DNA of 64,000 nt from Bostrychus sinensis (lineage: Eukaryota > Chordata > Actinopteri > Gobiiformes > Eleotridae): the NCBI GenBank assembly GCA_020698575.1, contig CM036250.1, positions 22,347,500 through 22,411,499 of the forward strand, in the 5' to 3' direction. Position numbers and translations under genes: made by a program. Positions 1 to 12,326 of this stretch are shown here, in pieces. The notes beneath the pieces were generated by a model. It was given only the letters and a program-made list of their open reading frames with translations, searched no databases and was not told the DNA's origin. Position 1 is the stretch's first letter. Each line of letters opens with the position of its first letter.

Positions 1-2370
1 AATATAATAAAATGTAAAAAGCTTTGCAATAATAACACGCATAGGAAAAGAAAAGCACAAAACAGACTCATATATTTATTTTAAATGTTCAGTTGGTCTA
101 TTTGTTCCTTGTGTTTATTTATTTTAAATTAAAAAAAAAATTGTACAGTTATTTTGGGGGCTGTCTATGTAGTCCTTGTAAAAAGGTTTGTCTGCTTTCA
201 TTAAGTGTTATAGTGTAAGTGCTTTCATTGTGTCTGCTTATTTCTTTAACATGCACTTTTCCCTGTGTAAGCTGTGCTGTTTACAAATCTTATAAAATAA
301 ACAAAATAAAATAACATATCATTTTCTATCAATATCATTATCATTTTTGAAAAACCTGACGGGGTGTCTCCTATTCTGTTGGCACAATTTATTACCTTCA
401 AGAAAAACCTGATATTATTAAGGAAACAGTAGCTCCAAGCCTACAATTCCCGGCAAACTTTGAGTCCCGGTTGGGTTAGTCCATAGTGTGAGTCTATGGG
501 TGTGTAAAGGCTCATGCAACTACAAAGGGTAGAATATTTAACAATATAATAATTTAATCAGTCTGTTTAGTGTAAGAATTCTAATGTGTCTGTTTCAATC
601 TCTAATTATTAGCAACGCAATGCTTGATGGATTAATTACAAGAATAACGTTTTCATTGTGTCCCCTAAACCAGAATAATGGTACTGCCTGTAACGTGCAC
701 ATGTTGCTGCTTTGCTTTGCTTTAACTGAAATAGAGTGAGGGGAAACGGTTGGGGAGCAGCCGGGCACGCAGGCAGTCGTCCAGCGCAGAAACTCACAGA
801 GAGCCCGCCACCCTGACACATTTCACAGTCTGGCATCCTCAGTGTTATTTACCACTAATCTGTTTTAATTTCCGTGTTTAAATACAACCCGTTTTAATAC
901 TACAGAACAGGCCGAGTAATATCGGATGTGGTAAGTTCTATACACTTGTATATGATATGGTCGAGTTCACGTTAGCTTCGGCTAGTTGGCTAACGCTATC
1001 TGGTTAGCCGATAGAGCGACACAACGTAAAAGTGTTGGGTGGCTAGATAGCTCAAAAGCTAACTGCACGGCAGCTAACAACTACGCAGTCGTTTGATGTG
1101 AAATTTTGATGGTTTGTAGCGGTATCTGAAATATTTCTTATGTTTGCCATGACCAGCCATGGCCAACAAAACACTGTCTCGTAACTCTTTACGCAAACTA
1201 CAATTTGCACATTTTAAGTGCACTAAGGTCTGATTAAAATAAAATGTACACAATCTATATTGTTCACGGTAGCTCAAGTGCTAAATGGCTGCAAACATAG
1301 ATGTAGCGCTGAGAGGCACTTGATAACGGAGTGGTCTGGAGCATTGTTTAAATTTATGCATCAACGTCTGGTGAGGTTTTTGTGTTAATGCACTGTTATC
1401 TTGTTTAGGGTAAAACTGGATGCATGGCAGTTCAATGTTTTCCGGGAAACGTTTTAGTGGCCAGCGTTCTTTATGTCTTGAGAAAGGCTGCTTAACAAGA
1501 CATTACTCGATGTGGCAAGTCGGAGGAAAATATTCAGTTTGAGACAAGTGGTCCCTACGACATGTGTATCTGGAATATGCGGCCCACTCTTTTGCAGGGC
1601 CTTTGTCAATTGGCAGGCACCCCCCTCCCCCAATATTCCTCCTCTGCAAGGCATGCTCACCCCTAACCTCAGTATGACTGAGGGCCCAGACACTGAGCAT
1701 CACTGAAGGGAGCAGGGAATATACTTGCTAATGTAAAATAGCAGAAAATGTCACTATTGACTAATCCTAAATAAATGCAATAACAATAATATTATTTTTC
1801 TTTCGGGGGGTTTGGGGGGATTTAGTGATGTCAATTTGAAAGTGTTAAGAGGACACACTAACAGATGAGTATAAAGGGACAAACATATTATTGGACTAGC
1901 CTTAATAGGTTACTAGTTCATCAGATAGTTCGTAAGATTGCTGACAGTTTGTACAAAATGTCAACTTTATCTGTTTTAAATGTCACGGGGTTTCTGGTCT
2001 TGAATATTTATTTAGTTAGTTAGTTTTGGCTGTCATTTACTACAACAATGTTAAGGTTGTTGCACTTGGACTTGGGTTTATGACGCTTGTCTCAAACATG
2101 CCAAACAACTAAGTATGTTAAGATTTTTGCTCTAATTGTGTGCAGTTAACAGTATATACGCGCGCATAATGACAACATTTAGACAAATACTCTACGTTTT
2201 TTGTCGTATTTGTTGGTGTCTTCCAGCTCATTGTACTGTAGAGCATGTTCTGGTAGCAGGGGCGGGACAAGTGTGCTTTGAGCTTAGGTTGTGGCCAATG
2301 AGCTGAAGGTTTGTCAGAGAAGCATGCCCACAGCGTCTCTTTCCTGTTGAATATTTCAGCCCATGCGTCA
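1..2370. other. Upstream intergenic region, no recognised gene
   Basis: AT-rich non-coding DNA before uba1. An A/T-rich stretch near 285-310 with overlapping AATAAA-like words could be the 3' end of a + strand gene lying mostly left of the window, but no coding exon supports this. Short open frames on both strands around 600-840 and 1450-1700 resemble no protein I know and have no splice structure. Nothing else is identified. Confidence 0.5.
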
Positions 2371-2619
2371 CGGATCCCCCGCCCCTTTCTCCCCATCTGC
2401 CATTTTGGTTTTGTTCCCGTCTGCAGTCGCAAAGCCAGCAGCGCAATTACATTGGAGAGGGACTAGTACATAGTGACTCGACAATATAGAGCGGACCTCC
2501 CTAATCTCAGTTTGTATAGGTTTTTTAGTGGGATTGTCGAAATATCCAGTCATCTCTACGAGTACACACAGCGACAGGGGAGCGGCTTCGCATTTGTAAG
2601 GGACTGAGAAGGATTATTG
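2370..2619 (+). promoter_or_regulatory. uba1: uba1 promoter and non-coding first exon
   Basis: A locally GC-richer stretch holds a GC box (CCGCCCC near 2379) followed by GCCATTTTG, which resembles a YY1 site. The putative untranslated exon 1 ends in ATTATTG followed by the donor gtaaga at 2620. The next exon starts exactly at the ATG at 3933. The transcription start is not visible and is inferred to lie between about 2450 and 2590. A non-coding first exon joined to an exon opening with the start codon is also the usual layout of UBA1. Confidence 0.55.
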
Positions 2620-3932
2620 GTAAGAATAGAGAAATCAATGAAGCACGAGTGTAATGGCTAGTCTTTTGCTTCCACAAAATGTTTGAAGGGAAACTGTAAA
2701 GTTAAATAAACCGCTCGAGTACTACAACTTAACACTAGGGGACCCGCGATGTCCATGAATCAATTTAAGCGCGTTACCGTCATTTCTTGGGTTGAAGGAG
2801 CTTCAGCCGCTAGCTTGTAAAGTTGTTCCGCACTAGGCGACGCAGGCCTTGGCCGACTCTGCTAATGGACAGACTGGCAAGCTAGTGTTTGCCTGCCTGA
2901 GTTATTCATGTCCAATACGTCTTCTTGCCAAATCACTTTAACTGATTAGTGGCACGGCAACATCTTAACCGGTTACCCCTGTGTTACTCGATACAGTGTC
3001 TTTGAATGTTGAGCTCTTCACAGGCTTTGGTAGTAGCTGTCATTTTGGATAATGTTACAATATGGGTGCTTTGCTGTATCATACCGGATGCCTTCATTTT
3101 CGCTTTTGACAGATTACAGTCGCGCACTAGATGGTAAAATAAATTATGTCGTTTTATTCGTTTCATTCATTTAACCTTTAACCCGACTCTTTGCGTCGTC
3201 CACACTGTTTCGAAGTAATTATTAAATAACGATTGGCTCTGACATGAAGGCACTCGGGTTCATAGGCTTAGGATGCGGAAATGATGTCGCTGTTCGCTGG
3301 CACTGTGCTGAGTTACTGCGGTCTATTTCTCTTTCTTCTGTTTTGGAAAATAATTCATTGCTTATTGCTGTTAATTAATTCATAGGATAATTATTTTGGC
3401 ACTTCAATCTGAACGACTCTTATAGGGGCACAGTGTCGTCCTTGTGTCCACACCTGCCGCCAATGTGAAGTGAAGCTTTACCGCAGTGAAGTTTTAATGA
3501 TTCAGCTGTTTTTGTTCAAAGTGATGGGAGTCCATAGACACAGAATGGCAAACAAAGGTGGTGAATAAACAGCTCCCTCTGTCTCTCATCATAAAGGAGA
3601 ATTTGTAATCTTGCAATTCAATTTTCTTCCTGAGTTTTTTTGTTTCAAGCAGATTTGTATTTGGCCCAAGGCCAGCCCAGCTGCTCACTAGACTAGATCC
3701 TTTCATTCTGTCTTGAAACGGATTGGATGTTTAGCTTGAATATGCTGTGTAAAACCAAAACATGGATATTTTAAATTAAAACTACCCAAGACAGATTTTT
3801 ACCACACCAATTATTTGCATTTAAATCAATTTTAAAACATGCACAGAAACTCTACAATTTTCCCAACGTCTAAGCATATCTTATGAAAAAATCATCATGT
3901 AGATAATCCAGTTTTGCATTTTTTATTTACAG

Positions 3933-6900
3933 ATGTCCAGCTCGCCGCTGTCCAAGAAGCGTCGCTTGTCAGGAACAGAGACGAAGACGGGATCCCACTG
4001 CTCCTCCTCTAACTCTGTCAGAACTGATCTGTCCCATACACCTGCCAACGTAAATACATTTTTCTATACCATAAAAATGTCAGTTTCCTTTTGCACCCTT
4101 CACTTTTAGCGTATCATATTGTGCTTTTAGGGCATGGCTAAAAATGGCAATGATGCTGAGATTGATGAAGGCCTGTACTCCAGACAACTGTAAGTCCTTA
4201 AATTTTTTATTTTTATTTTTTTCAGGTTACCTTCTAAGATATTATGTAAATGTAGCTTTCTTTCTCTCTTCTCTAGTTATGTTTTGGGCCATGAAGCTAT
4301 GAAAAGAATGCAGAACTCCAATGTCCTGATCTCGGGTATGAGAGGTCTTGGCGTGGAGATTGCAAAGAACGTCATCCTGGGAGGTGTTAGAAGTGTCACT
4401 GTACATGACGAGAGCGTTGCAGAATGGAGAGACCTGTCTTCACAGGTGGGTAAAAATAGTTTTGTTTCAATTTAGAGGCCTTTTCTGTTGTAATGTTGCC
4501 TGACATTAACAATGGTACTACCTTTTGAGTTATTCTCTTGTAATTCTCCTATCAAAAACTATCGCTACCCCCATTATCCAGCTACCTATAAGGTGACCTA
4601 CATTTACCAGCGGGTGGCCTCTCTCCAGGTTATTGTCATAGTAAAGCTTAATTTGGGACATAATTTTATGCAGCAGATGTGTGCATGTAATGTGCCACAG
4701 CAGAATTTCTTTTTGAAATGTATTTGTGTATATCTAAAAAATTAGGCCTTGCATTTTTTGATGTTGGGTTTTGTTAAGCTTAAACAAATGATTGTCTTGC
4801 TCCATGTAGTGTCAAACTATTTTTGAAGCAGATTAACTCAATACACCAATCCATTTGTTCATTTTAGTTTTACCTTCGAGAAGAGGATCTTGGGAAGAAC
4901 AGGGCTGAAGTCAGTCAGCTTCGTCTAGCTGAGCTCAACAACTACGTCCCTGTGACTTCCTACACTGGCGCACTCTCTGAAGACTTTCTGACCAGATTCC
5001 AGGTAAAACTTTTGTCATTGCTTTTCCCCCTTTTAATTAATACATAGTAAATAGTAAATTGTGAGTGTTTTTTTTTTTTTTTTTTTTTTTTTCCTGTAGG
5101 TGGTCGTGTTAACCAACTCCTCCTTAGAGGAACAGCAGCGTTTAGGCGAGTTCTGTCATAGCAAAGGGATCAAGTTTATTGTTGCTGACACTCGTGGCCT
5201 TTTTGGGTAAAGCTTAAATTTAAGAGATACTGTAGATCTTTTGATTTTTTGTTTTTTTTATGATTTCTGAAATGTTTATTTTATTTTTTGTAGTCAGCTC
5301 TTCTGTGACTTTAATGATGACATGGTAGTGTATGACACAAATGGAGAACAGCCGTTGAGTGCCATGATTTCTATGATCACAAAGGTTAGTTAAGTTTTTT
5401 TAAACAACTATTTATGAACATTGTGTTTGTGTGTGTTTTTAAGAAGCACTGTATTTTTACAGGACAGTCAAGGAGTTGTGACTTGTCTGGATGAGGCTCG
5501 TCATGGCTTTGAAAGTGGAGACTATGTGACGTTTACTGAGATTCAGGGTATGACAGATCTCAATGGCTGCAAGCCAATTGAAATTAAAGTTCTTGGTAAG
5601 TCATTTTTATTATTTTCTTTTTTATTTTATCATTTTTAAAACAATTCTTGTTGCACTGATTTGCTCATTACCTTTGCTCAGGTCCGTACACCTTTGGTAT
5701 CTGTGATACCACAGGGTTTTCAGATTATGTGAGAGGAGGAATAGTCTCACAGGTCAAAATGCCCAAGAAGATTTCTTTTGTAAGTGTTTTCCACATAGTT
5801 TTAATTTCCAGTATCATTAAAATGCAAAGGTAAATGTGCTAAACTTGACGTAATGGTTCTTTCAGAAATCAATTTCTTCCTCCATGGTTGAGCCAGAGTT
5901 TGTGATGACAGACTTTGCAAAGTTTGAGCGCCCAGGACAAGTGCACATTGGCTTCCAGGCTCTACATGCCTTCCAGAAAAAACACAGTCACCCTCCTGCT
6001 CCTTGGAGTCAGGTAAATCACATTCAGATCACCACACATTTAGTTGAATAACTGTTTTACTACAAAAACCTAGACTTTTGAAGTTTGTTATATTTGCTCA
6101 AGTTTGATCCAAATACTGCCGACCATGTTGCAGGCTGATGGGGAAGAGCTCTTGACACTGGCCAAAGAGATAAACTCTGCACAGACAGGTTCAGCAAAGG
6201 TGGACGAGCTGGACGAGGCCCTTATTAAAAAAATGTCATATGTGGCTGCTGGAGACCTGGCCCCTGTCAATGCCTTCATTGGGGGACTGGCTGCTCAGGA
6301 AGTAATGAAGGTTAGTGAGATCAAAATGTCAGACATTAATTCTAAGTTGGATTAATTTCTCAGTCTCTGTTTTTGTGCTAATTACTAATGCTTTGCAATG
6401 TGAAGCTCCAAGATTTGTTTATTAACATGTTGCAACATGAAGCACCAGCAAAACTAGTTCTCAACTAGTTGAACTTTTAGGAATTTCTTGTTTTTTTAGG
6501 CATGCACAGGAAAATTCATGCCAGTAATGCAGTGGTTGTACTTTGATGCCCTGGAGTGCCTGCCTGAAGAGGGAGATGTGCTCACTGAGGAAGAGTGCGC
6601 CCCTGTAAGTGAAAATAAAGTTCAGTAAAGTGGGTGCAGCTTTCTATGAAATGTTGATTCCAAATTTGTTTTGCATTGCAGAGGAACTGCCGCTATGATG
6701 GTCAGATCGCAGTTTTTGGCACCAAGATGCAGGATACTCTTGCCAAACAGCGATACTTTCTGGTAGGTATGACCTAGCAAGCATGTTTTTACATTTTGGT
6801 GAAAGCCAACACTAATGCTATTTTTGTAATATGTCAGGTTGGAGCTGGTGCCATTGGCTGTGAGTTGTTGAAAAACTTTGCCATGATTGGACTTGCTTGT

Positions 6901-9900
6901 GGAGAGGGGGAGGTCATCGTGACAGACATGGACACTATTGAAAAATCCAACCTCAACCGACAGTTCCTTTTTAGGCCCTCAGACGTTACGGTCAGTGCTC
7001 TGTGTGAAGTGCCATATTAAGGCTGGGTATTACATCTTTAAGTATTAAGTGGTGTAGACAATTGATTTATAATAAAGATATACACCTCCCATGTTATGAC
7101 AGAAAATGAAAAGTGACACAGCAGCTGCAGCAGTGAAGCAGATGAACCCCTCCATCAGAATCACCGGTCATCAAAACAGAGTAGGCCCAGACACAGAGAG
7201 GATCTATGATGATGACTTCTTTGAGAGTCTTGATGGAGTCACTAATGCACTTGATAATGTTGATGCTCGTAAGTGATTTAAAGTTTAAAATACAGTTGTG
7301 GATAGCGGTCGACTGATATGGGTTTTTCTATGGCTGATGCTGATTTTTAAAATTCAGAGGTGGCGGCAATATGTAGGGCAGATTTTCTTAGAATTCAATA
7401 TTATGTAGTTATTTGTCTTAGTAATACTTATTAAAATGCAAACATGTGTTACAATTTGACAGTGAGAAGTGTTAAAGATTTAGTTATTTTATTTTTTTAG
7501 AAAACCAATAAGGCAATCTCAATCAAATTTGCTGTGCGAGTAGAGCTTGGAGAGAGCTACAAAATGTGCTTTTAAATTTTTGTTTTACCAGTTTCTTTGA
7601 TAGAGAAATGAGTAAAGTCCTTTTTATTGTCATTTTGAGCTTTTCAGGCTGAGAGAAAATAATTTTGGATGTTTCTTATGAACTGCAGTGTAAGATGTCT
7701 AAACTGCTATAGGATGCAGGGCTGCCACAATGGCCTCTAATGAACTGGACAGTGAGAACAGGTAAAGATGACTTTTTTGAGAAAACCAATAGGGCTATCT
7801 CAATCAAACTTGCTGTGCAAGTAGGGCTTGGTGAGAGGAAAATTTTTGTTGTGCGAGGTTTTATGCCAGAGATATGAGCAAAATCTTTTTATTGCTGTTT
7901 TGAGCTGTTCAGTCTGAGATAAAGCATTTTTTAGAGGTTTAAAATGAACTGCACAGTAAGAGCCCATACTGCTACCAGATAGGTGGAGAAGCTGGGGCCC
8001 TTCAGTGAGATGGTTGCCCGGACATGTGCCTGACTAAAAATCAGCATTAAAGGGCAAGAAGAGGCCTGTTGACTAAAAACGGCAAAAATTGACCCAATAG
8101 ATCAGTCGGCCCCTAGTTGTGGATATGTGTATATAAAAAACGCTAATTTACAAGTTAAATCATGTTTATACTTGCTGTCTTTATAGGTATGTATATGGAT
8201 AGAAGATGTGTCTACTACCGTAAACCCTTGCTTGAATCTGGGACTCTAGGCACCAAAGGCAATGTCCAAGTTGTAATCCCATTCCTCACAGAGTCATACA
8301 GCTCCAGTCAGGATCCACCAGAAAAGTCCATCCCCATCTGTACCCTCAAGAATTTTCCAAATGCTATTGAACATACCCTACAGGTTGGAAAAAACATCTA
8401 AAATAGAGTGGCAGAACACAAGACCTTTTGTAACATTTGTGTTCTTCTCATATTCTGTTTAGTGGGCCCGTGATGAGTTTGAAGGACTGTTTAAACAACC
8501 ATCAGAAAATGCCATGCAGTACCTCACGTAAGTAGATTATTTGTATCAGAAAGATGTCTGCATAAAAGTTGCTTCATGTTGTGCTAAGAGTGTTTTTCTT
8601 CAGGGACCCCAAGTTTATGGAGCGAACTCTAAAACTTCCTGGTGCTCAACCTGTAGAGGTGCTTGAGGCTGTTCACAAGACCCTTGTCACAGACCGTCCC
8701 CACAGCTGGGCAGACTGTGTGGCCTGGGCACGCAACCACTGGCAGTGTCAGTACAGCAACAACATCCGCCAGCTTCTGCACAACTTCCCCCCAGATCAGG
8801 TACACGCTGATGTCTTCTGCTCACTCTATCTAGAGTTTTCTCATGCCCATGTAAATCTACAGTTACAAGTATCAAGTCAAAACATTTTATTCGTCTCCTA
8901 TGATGATCCAGCCATGCTAATACTGATGCAACAGGCTGATATATTGTCTGCCTGGGTGTAAGTGAGTTCATCTTACCTTCTCACATTGATTGGGTCAGTG
9001 TGTGCTGAGGAGAAAAATCATGTCTGTGTGTGCAGTGTTTTTAACCTTGGCATTATCTAGTGTGAGGTGCAAATGAAAATGAAAATGAACTGTCTAAAAT
9101 TATACCCCACAATGAACAATGATTCTTGTTTTTCAGCTTACTAGCTCTGGTGCCCCCTTCTGGTCTGGACCAAAGAGATGCCCACATCCTCTAGAATTCA
9201 GCACTAGCAATGTAAGGATGAGTTCATGAATTTTAAAGCCAAGTAAAAAATGTTTATCCTTACAAGGTAACTTCACAAGTGCCCCCTTTTATAGGACCTC
9301 CACATGGATTATATAGTGGCCGCAGCAAATCTCTGTGCTCAAACATATGGCATCCAGGGTAGCACTGATCGGGCAGGTGTGATAAAAATCCTGCAGGAGG
9401 TCAATGTGCCAGTGTTTACACCTCGTTCAGGGGTCAAAATTCACGTTTCTGACCAGGAACTACAGAATAGCAATTCCTCTGTTGGTAAGTCAAATGTCAG
9501 CTGTTGATCAACTTTGATTTAGATAGATTGATTATAGAGATACTCCATGGTAGTATTATGGATGGGTTTTCTGATGCATTTAATCATTACTGATCTTTGT
9601 TTTTAGATGACTCGAGACTAGATGAGTTGAAGGCCCAACTGCCTACGACAGAGGCTTGCCAAATTAAGCTGTGCCCCATTGACTTTGAGAAGGTAAACCA
9701 TTTTTTCCTTATTTATTGACCAGTATGATTATTTAATTATCATGATGATGTTGGCTTCTGTTCTCAAAGGATGATGACACAAACTTCCACATGGATTTTA
9801 TTGTGGCAGCGTCCAATCTGAGAGCAGAAAACTATGACATTCCCCCTGCTGACAGGCACAAGGTAAGCATATAACTGTTTATTCAGAATGTGTATACTGT

Positions 9901-10785
9901 ATTTAGGGTTCAGATTTATTTATTTTGTTTTTTCTTTTCTGCCTAGAGTAAGCTAATAGCTGGCAAGATCATTCCTGCTATTGCCACAACCACTGCTGCA
10001 GTAGTAGGTCTGGTGTGTCTGGAGCTTTTAAAGATTGTCCAAGGACACAAGAAGCTGGAGTCATTTAAAAATGGCTTCATGAACTTGGCCTTGCCTTTCT
10101 TTGGTTTTTCAGAGCCCATCGCTGCTCCCAAACACAAGGTAAATTCCTGCAGTTAGAATCAGTGTGCTGAGGAGAACCGCATTGAAATTTGCTTATTGTA
10201 ACCAGATCATTATACAAAATGCTGCTGTTTAGATCTCCATTTTCTTTTTTTTCTTTTTTTTTTTTCTCCTTGTAGTACTATGAAATAGAGTGGTCATTGT
10301 GGGATCGCTTTGAGGTCACAGGGCTGCAGTCAAATGGAGAGGAGATGACACTCCGGCAGTTCTTGGACTACTTTAAAGTATGTCCTGATAAAATGATTTA
10401 TCTGCACTGTAATGACTCCCGACTCTAATTACTTCTCAATTTCTTACTTTTTATTAGAATGAGCAGAAATTGGAGATCACCATGCTTTCTCAGGGAGTGT
10501 CAATGCTCTATTCTTTCTTTATGCCTGCTGCCAAACTCAAAGAGAGACTTGACCTACCGTGAGTAGTATATCGTGGCAATATATAATGCCTAAATCCTCT
10601 AAGTGGGACTGTGCAGTAACTATATTTACTGTTTTTTTTTTTTTCCTAGGATGACAGAGATTGTGACTAAAGTGTCTAAGAAGAAGCTCGGCAAGCATGT
10701 AAAAGCTCTGGTATTTGAGCTATGCTGTAACGACCTGTCTGATGAGGACGTGGAAGTGCCCTATGTGAGATACACCATCCGCTGA
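3933..10785 (+). CDS. uba1: Ubiquitin-like modifier-activating enzyme 1 (E1)
   Basis: ATP-dependent E1 that adenylates ubiquitin, forms a Cys thioester and passes ubiquitin to E2s in nucleus and cytosol. Twenty-five coding exons: 3933-4049, 4131-4189, 4277-4445, 4868-5002, 5100-5206, 5294-5384, 5463-5595, 5682-5779, 5866-6012, 6134-6310, 6500-6604, 6682-6762, 6838-6990, 7103-7268, 8187-8383, 8463-8527, 8604-8799, 9137-9211, 9295-9484, 9607-9692, 9770-9862, 9947-10138, 10276-10377, 10458-10558, 10650-10785. They join in frame to 1056 aa, close to the human 1058. Visible marks are the N-terminal MSSSPLSKKRR (nuclear signal), an inactive first adenylation half, the active adenylation motif GAGAIGCELLKNFA with DMDTIEKSNLNRQF, catalytic Cys near residue 631 in KSIPICTLKNFP, and a C-terminal ubiquitin-fold domain ending DVEVPYVRYTIR. 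The MSSSPLSKKRR start and general identity favour UBA1 over UBA7 or UBA6. The longest intron holds a hAT-like element. Confidence 0.98.
7303..8115. mobile_element. hAT-like non-autonomous DNA transposon in uba1 intron
   Basis: The element fills most of the 918-bp intron after the DNVDAR exon. The ends are imperfect inverted repeats: TAGCGGTCGACTGAT on the left, and the reverse complement of the right end reads TAGGGGCCGACTGAT. It is flanked by an identical 8-bp duplication GTTGTGGA (7295-7302 and 8116-8123), the size hAT transposases generate. No transposase frame remains. The interior contains a diverged duplication (see separate repeat). Family assignment is inferred from terminal sequence and TSD length. 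Confidence 0.8.
7497..7990. repeat. Diverged internal tandem duplication in the hAT-like element
   Basis: The stretch beginning AAAACCAATAAGGC near 7500 is repeated near 7781 as AAAACCAATAGGGC. The following CTCAATCAAA(T/C)TTGCTGTGC(G/A)AGTAG block and later TTTTGAGCT and TGAACTGCA words recur in the same order. The unit is about 280 bp, present twice, with many substitutions. Confidence 0.7.
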
Positions 10786-11581
10786 GCTCCTCTGGCCACC
10801 CCTGCAGTAGAGTGGGGTTCTGGGGGAGTTGAAGGGTATCTGGGTGGGAGGGTTGATCCACATCAGCTCTCGGGGATCAGTTTTTTTGGCCTGTGGTTTG
10901 TATAAACCGGTGCCTGAGTGTACATAGCCCCAGTAACTGACTAAAGGATATGTTTGTGTGTTAGGAATCCAGTTGATGATGGGCCATGACAATAGGGTCA
11001 TTTAAGGAAGAGAGCATGTAAACTGGACTGGACACACAGCTGACTCTCATGGATTTCACAATGACTATAAAAGATAGTCTTTGCACTCCTAACATGCATT
11101 TAGCATCATACAATTAATATTTGGACCCACACAACTCTTTCCTATTCTACCTGCTCTCTTCCCTACTTCACCCCCTGCATCTCATCACAAGGCCCAACAT
11201 AATTTTAACATACAAAGTTTAAGCAAGAACCTGTAAAATGAAAGACTTGTTTAAAATCCCATTTTGTCCCACAGCCACTGTCACTGCCCAGGTCCTTGAT
11301 AGAACACAAAAACTCAATCCTGACTGTAACTGTGGACCCCAGTGATACTACTTCAATCTACGTCATCAGCATTGGTTCTGTGGCACTGACAGGGCTTTTG
11401 CACAAACTTTTCTCCTGTTAGATTTCCTGTTTTGTTTTTTCATTATTTTTGAAGGTAGAGGCAAAGTTTTGGTGCACACATCTTGTAGATCCTAAACTTT
11501 CTACTTTTAACTCCAAATGGCAAACTGTATAAGCAAGGCAATGAGATGTATCTTGAAATGGGAGCACTTAGTGTGATAGTG

Positions 11582-11587
11582 AATAAA
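11582..11587 (+). terminator. uba1: Poly(A) signal of uba1
   Basis: AATAAATAAACA lies about 800 bp downstream of the uba1 stop codon. It is the first clear poly(A) signal in the 3' UTR. The 3' UTR content between 10786 and here has no other recognised element. Confidence 0.65.
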
Positions 11588-11599
11588 TAAACATATAAA

Positions 11600-12285
11600 A
11601 CAACCCTGATTTTGTGTGATTTGTTTTTCTTTACAATTAGCTACACAAACATTTTTTACTTCAGTCAAACTTGTTCTCAAGTATACTCTTAATAACTGCT
11701 TTGTTCTCAAATTTACATTTTATTTTAAAGAGGAATCATTACTGTCCAAGTTTGACATTTCCACAGCCTTTGTCCATTTTCAGTTTGATCCTTCAGTTAT
11801 GTTTTTTATCGTAAACCTGAGTAGTTTTAAACCTCCCTGAGAAGAGCGGATATATGATTATGTACAACCCTAAAGGATGTGGTTGAGGCTGATGAGGAAG
11901 AAGTGAGGAGGAAGGAGGCCACAGAGCCCCAACAAGTTACCGACAAACAACTCTGTCACAAGAACAGCTTTTTAAATGTGAATTTAATTTTTATTTTTTG
12001 GTAATGTAATTGTTTTTGTAAATATGCTCTGAAGACCAACATGGAAGTGGAGCAGACTGGTGAAACAAGGACTTCCTGGTAGGTGCCTTTTTCCTTTTAA
12101 TCTACTTTGCGGTGTCACCATCAAAAATCTAAATCTGAATCTAAAAAACAATAATATCCGATATTCTAGATGTGATTTGTATTGTGGAAAAAAGTATTAA
12201 TCTAACTAATACAGTGATGTTACGACATTTAAAACCAGTTTAGCCTCTTGTAATGTTAAGTACTTGTATGTACTTGTATTTGTAG
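11600..12285. other. uba1 to arhgef3-like intergenic region
   Basis: Short AT-rich spacer. It may contain the first, probably non-coding, exon of the arhgef3-like gene ending near 12078 (sequence TTCCTG followed by gtaggt). An ATG at 12041 in that exon reads into the next exon but gives the wrong phase for the conserved frame, so I treat it as upstream leader. No other feature is seen. Confidence 0.45.
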
Positions 12286-12326
12286 GGCATCCACCCCAGG
12301 AGAGACATTGTCCATCCTTGGTGACC

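Noticed and set aside
595..836. Minus-strand frames near the left edge as an upstream exon
   Set aside because: No recognised domain, no clear donor and acceptor pair, and two different frames overlap equally well.
8895..8945. Possible C/D-box snoRNA in a uba1 intron (ATGATGA followed by CTGA words)
   Set aside because: The box spacing is too short for a C/D snoRNA and there is no terminal stem; chance match.
12041..12078. ATG at 12041 as the start of the arhgef3-like protein
   Set aside because: Its frame does not continue in phase into the conserved KKRKQD exon; the ATG at 12327 does.
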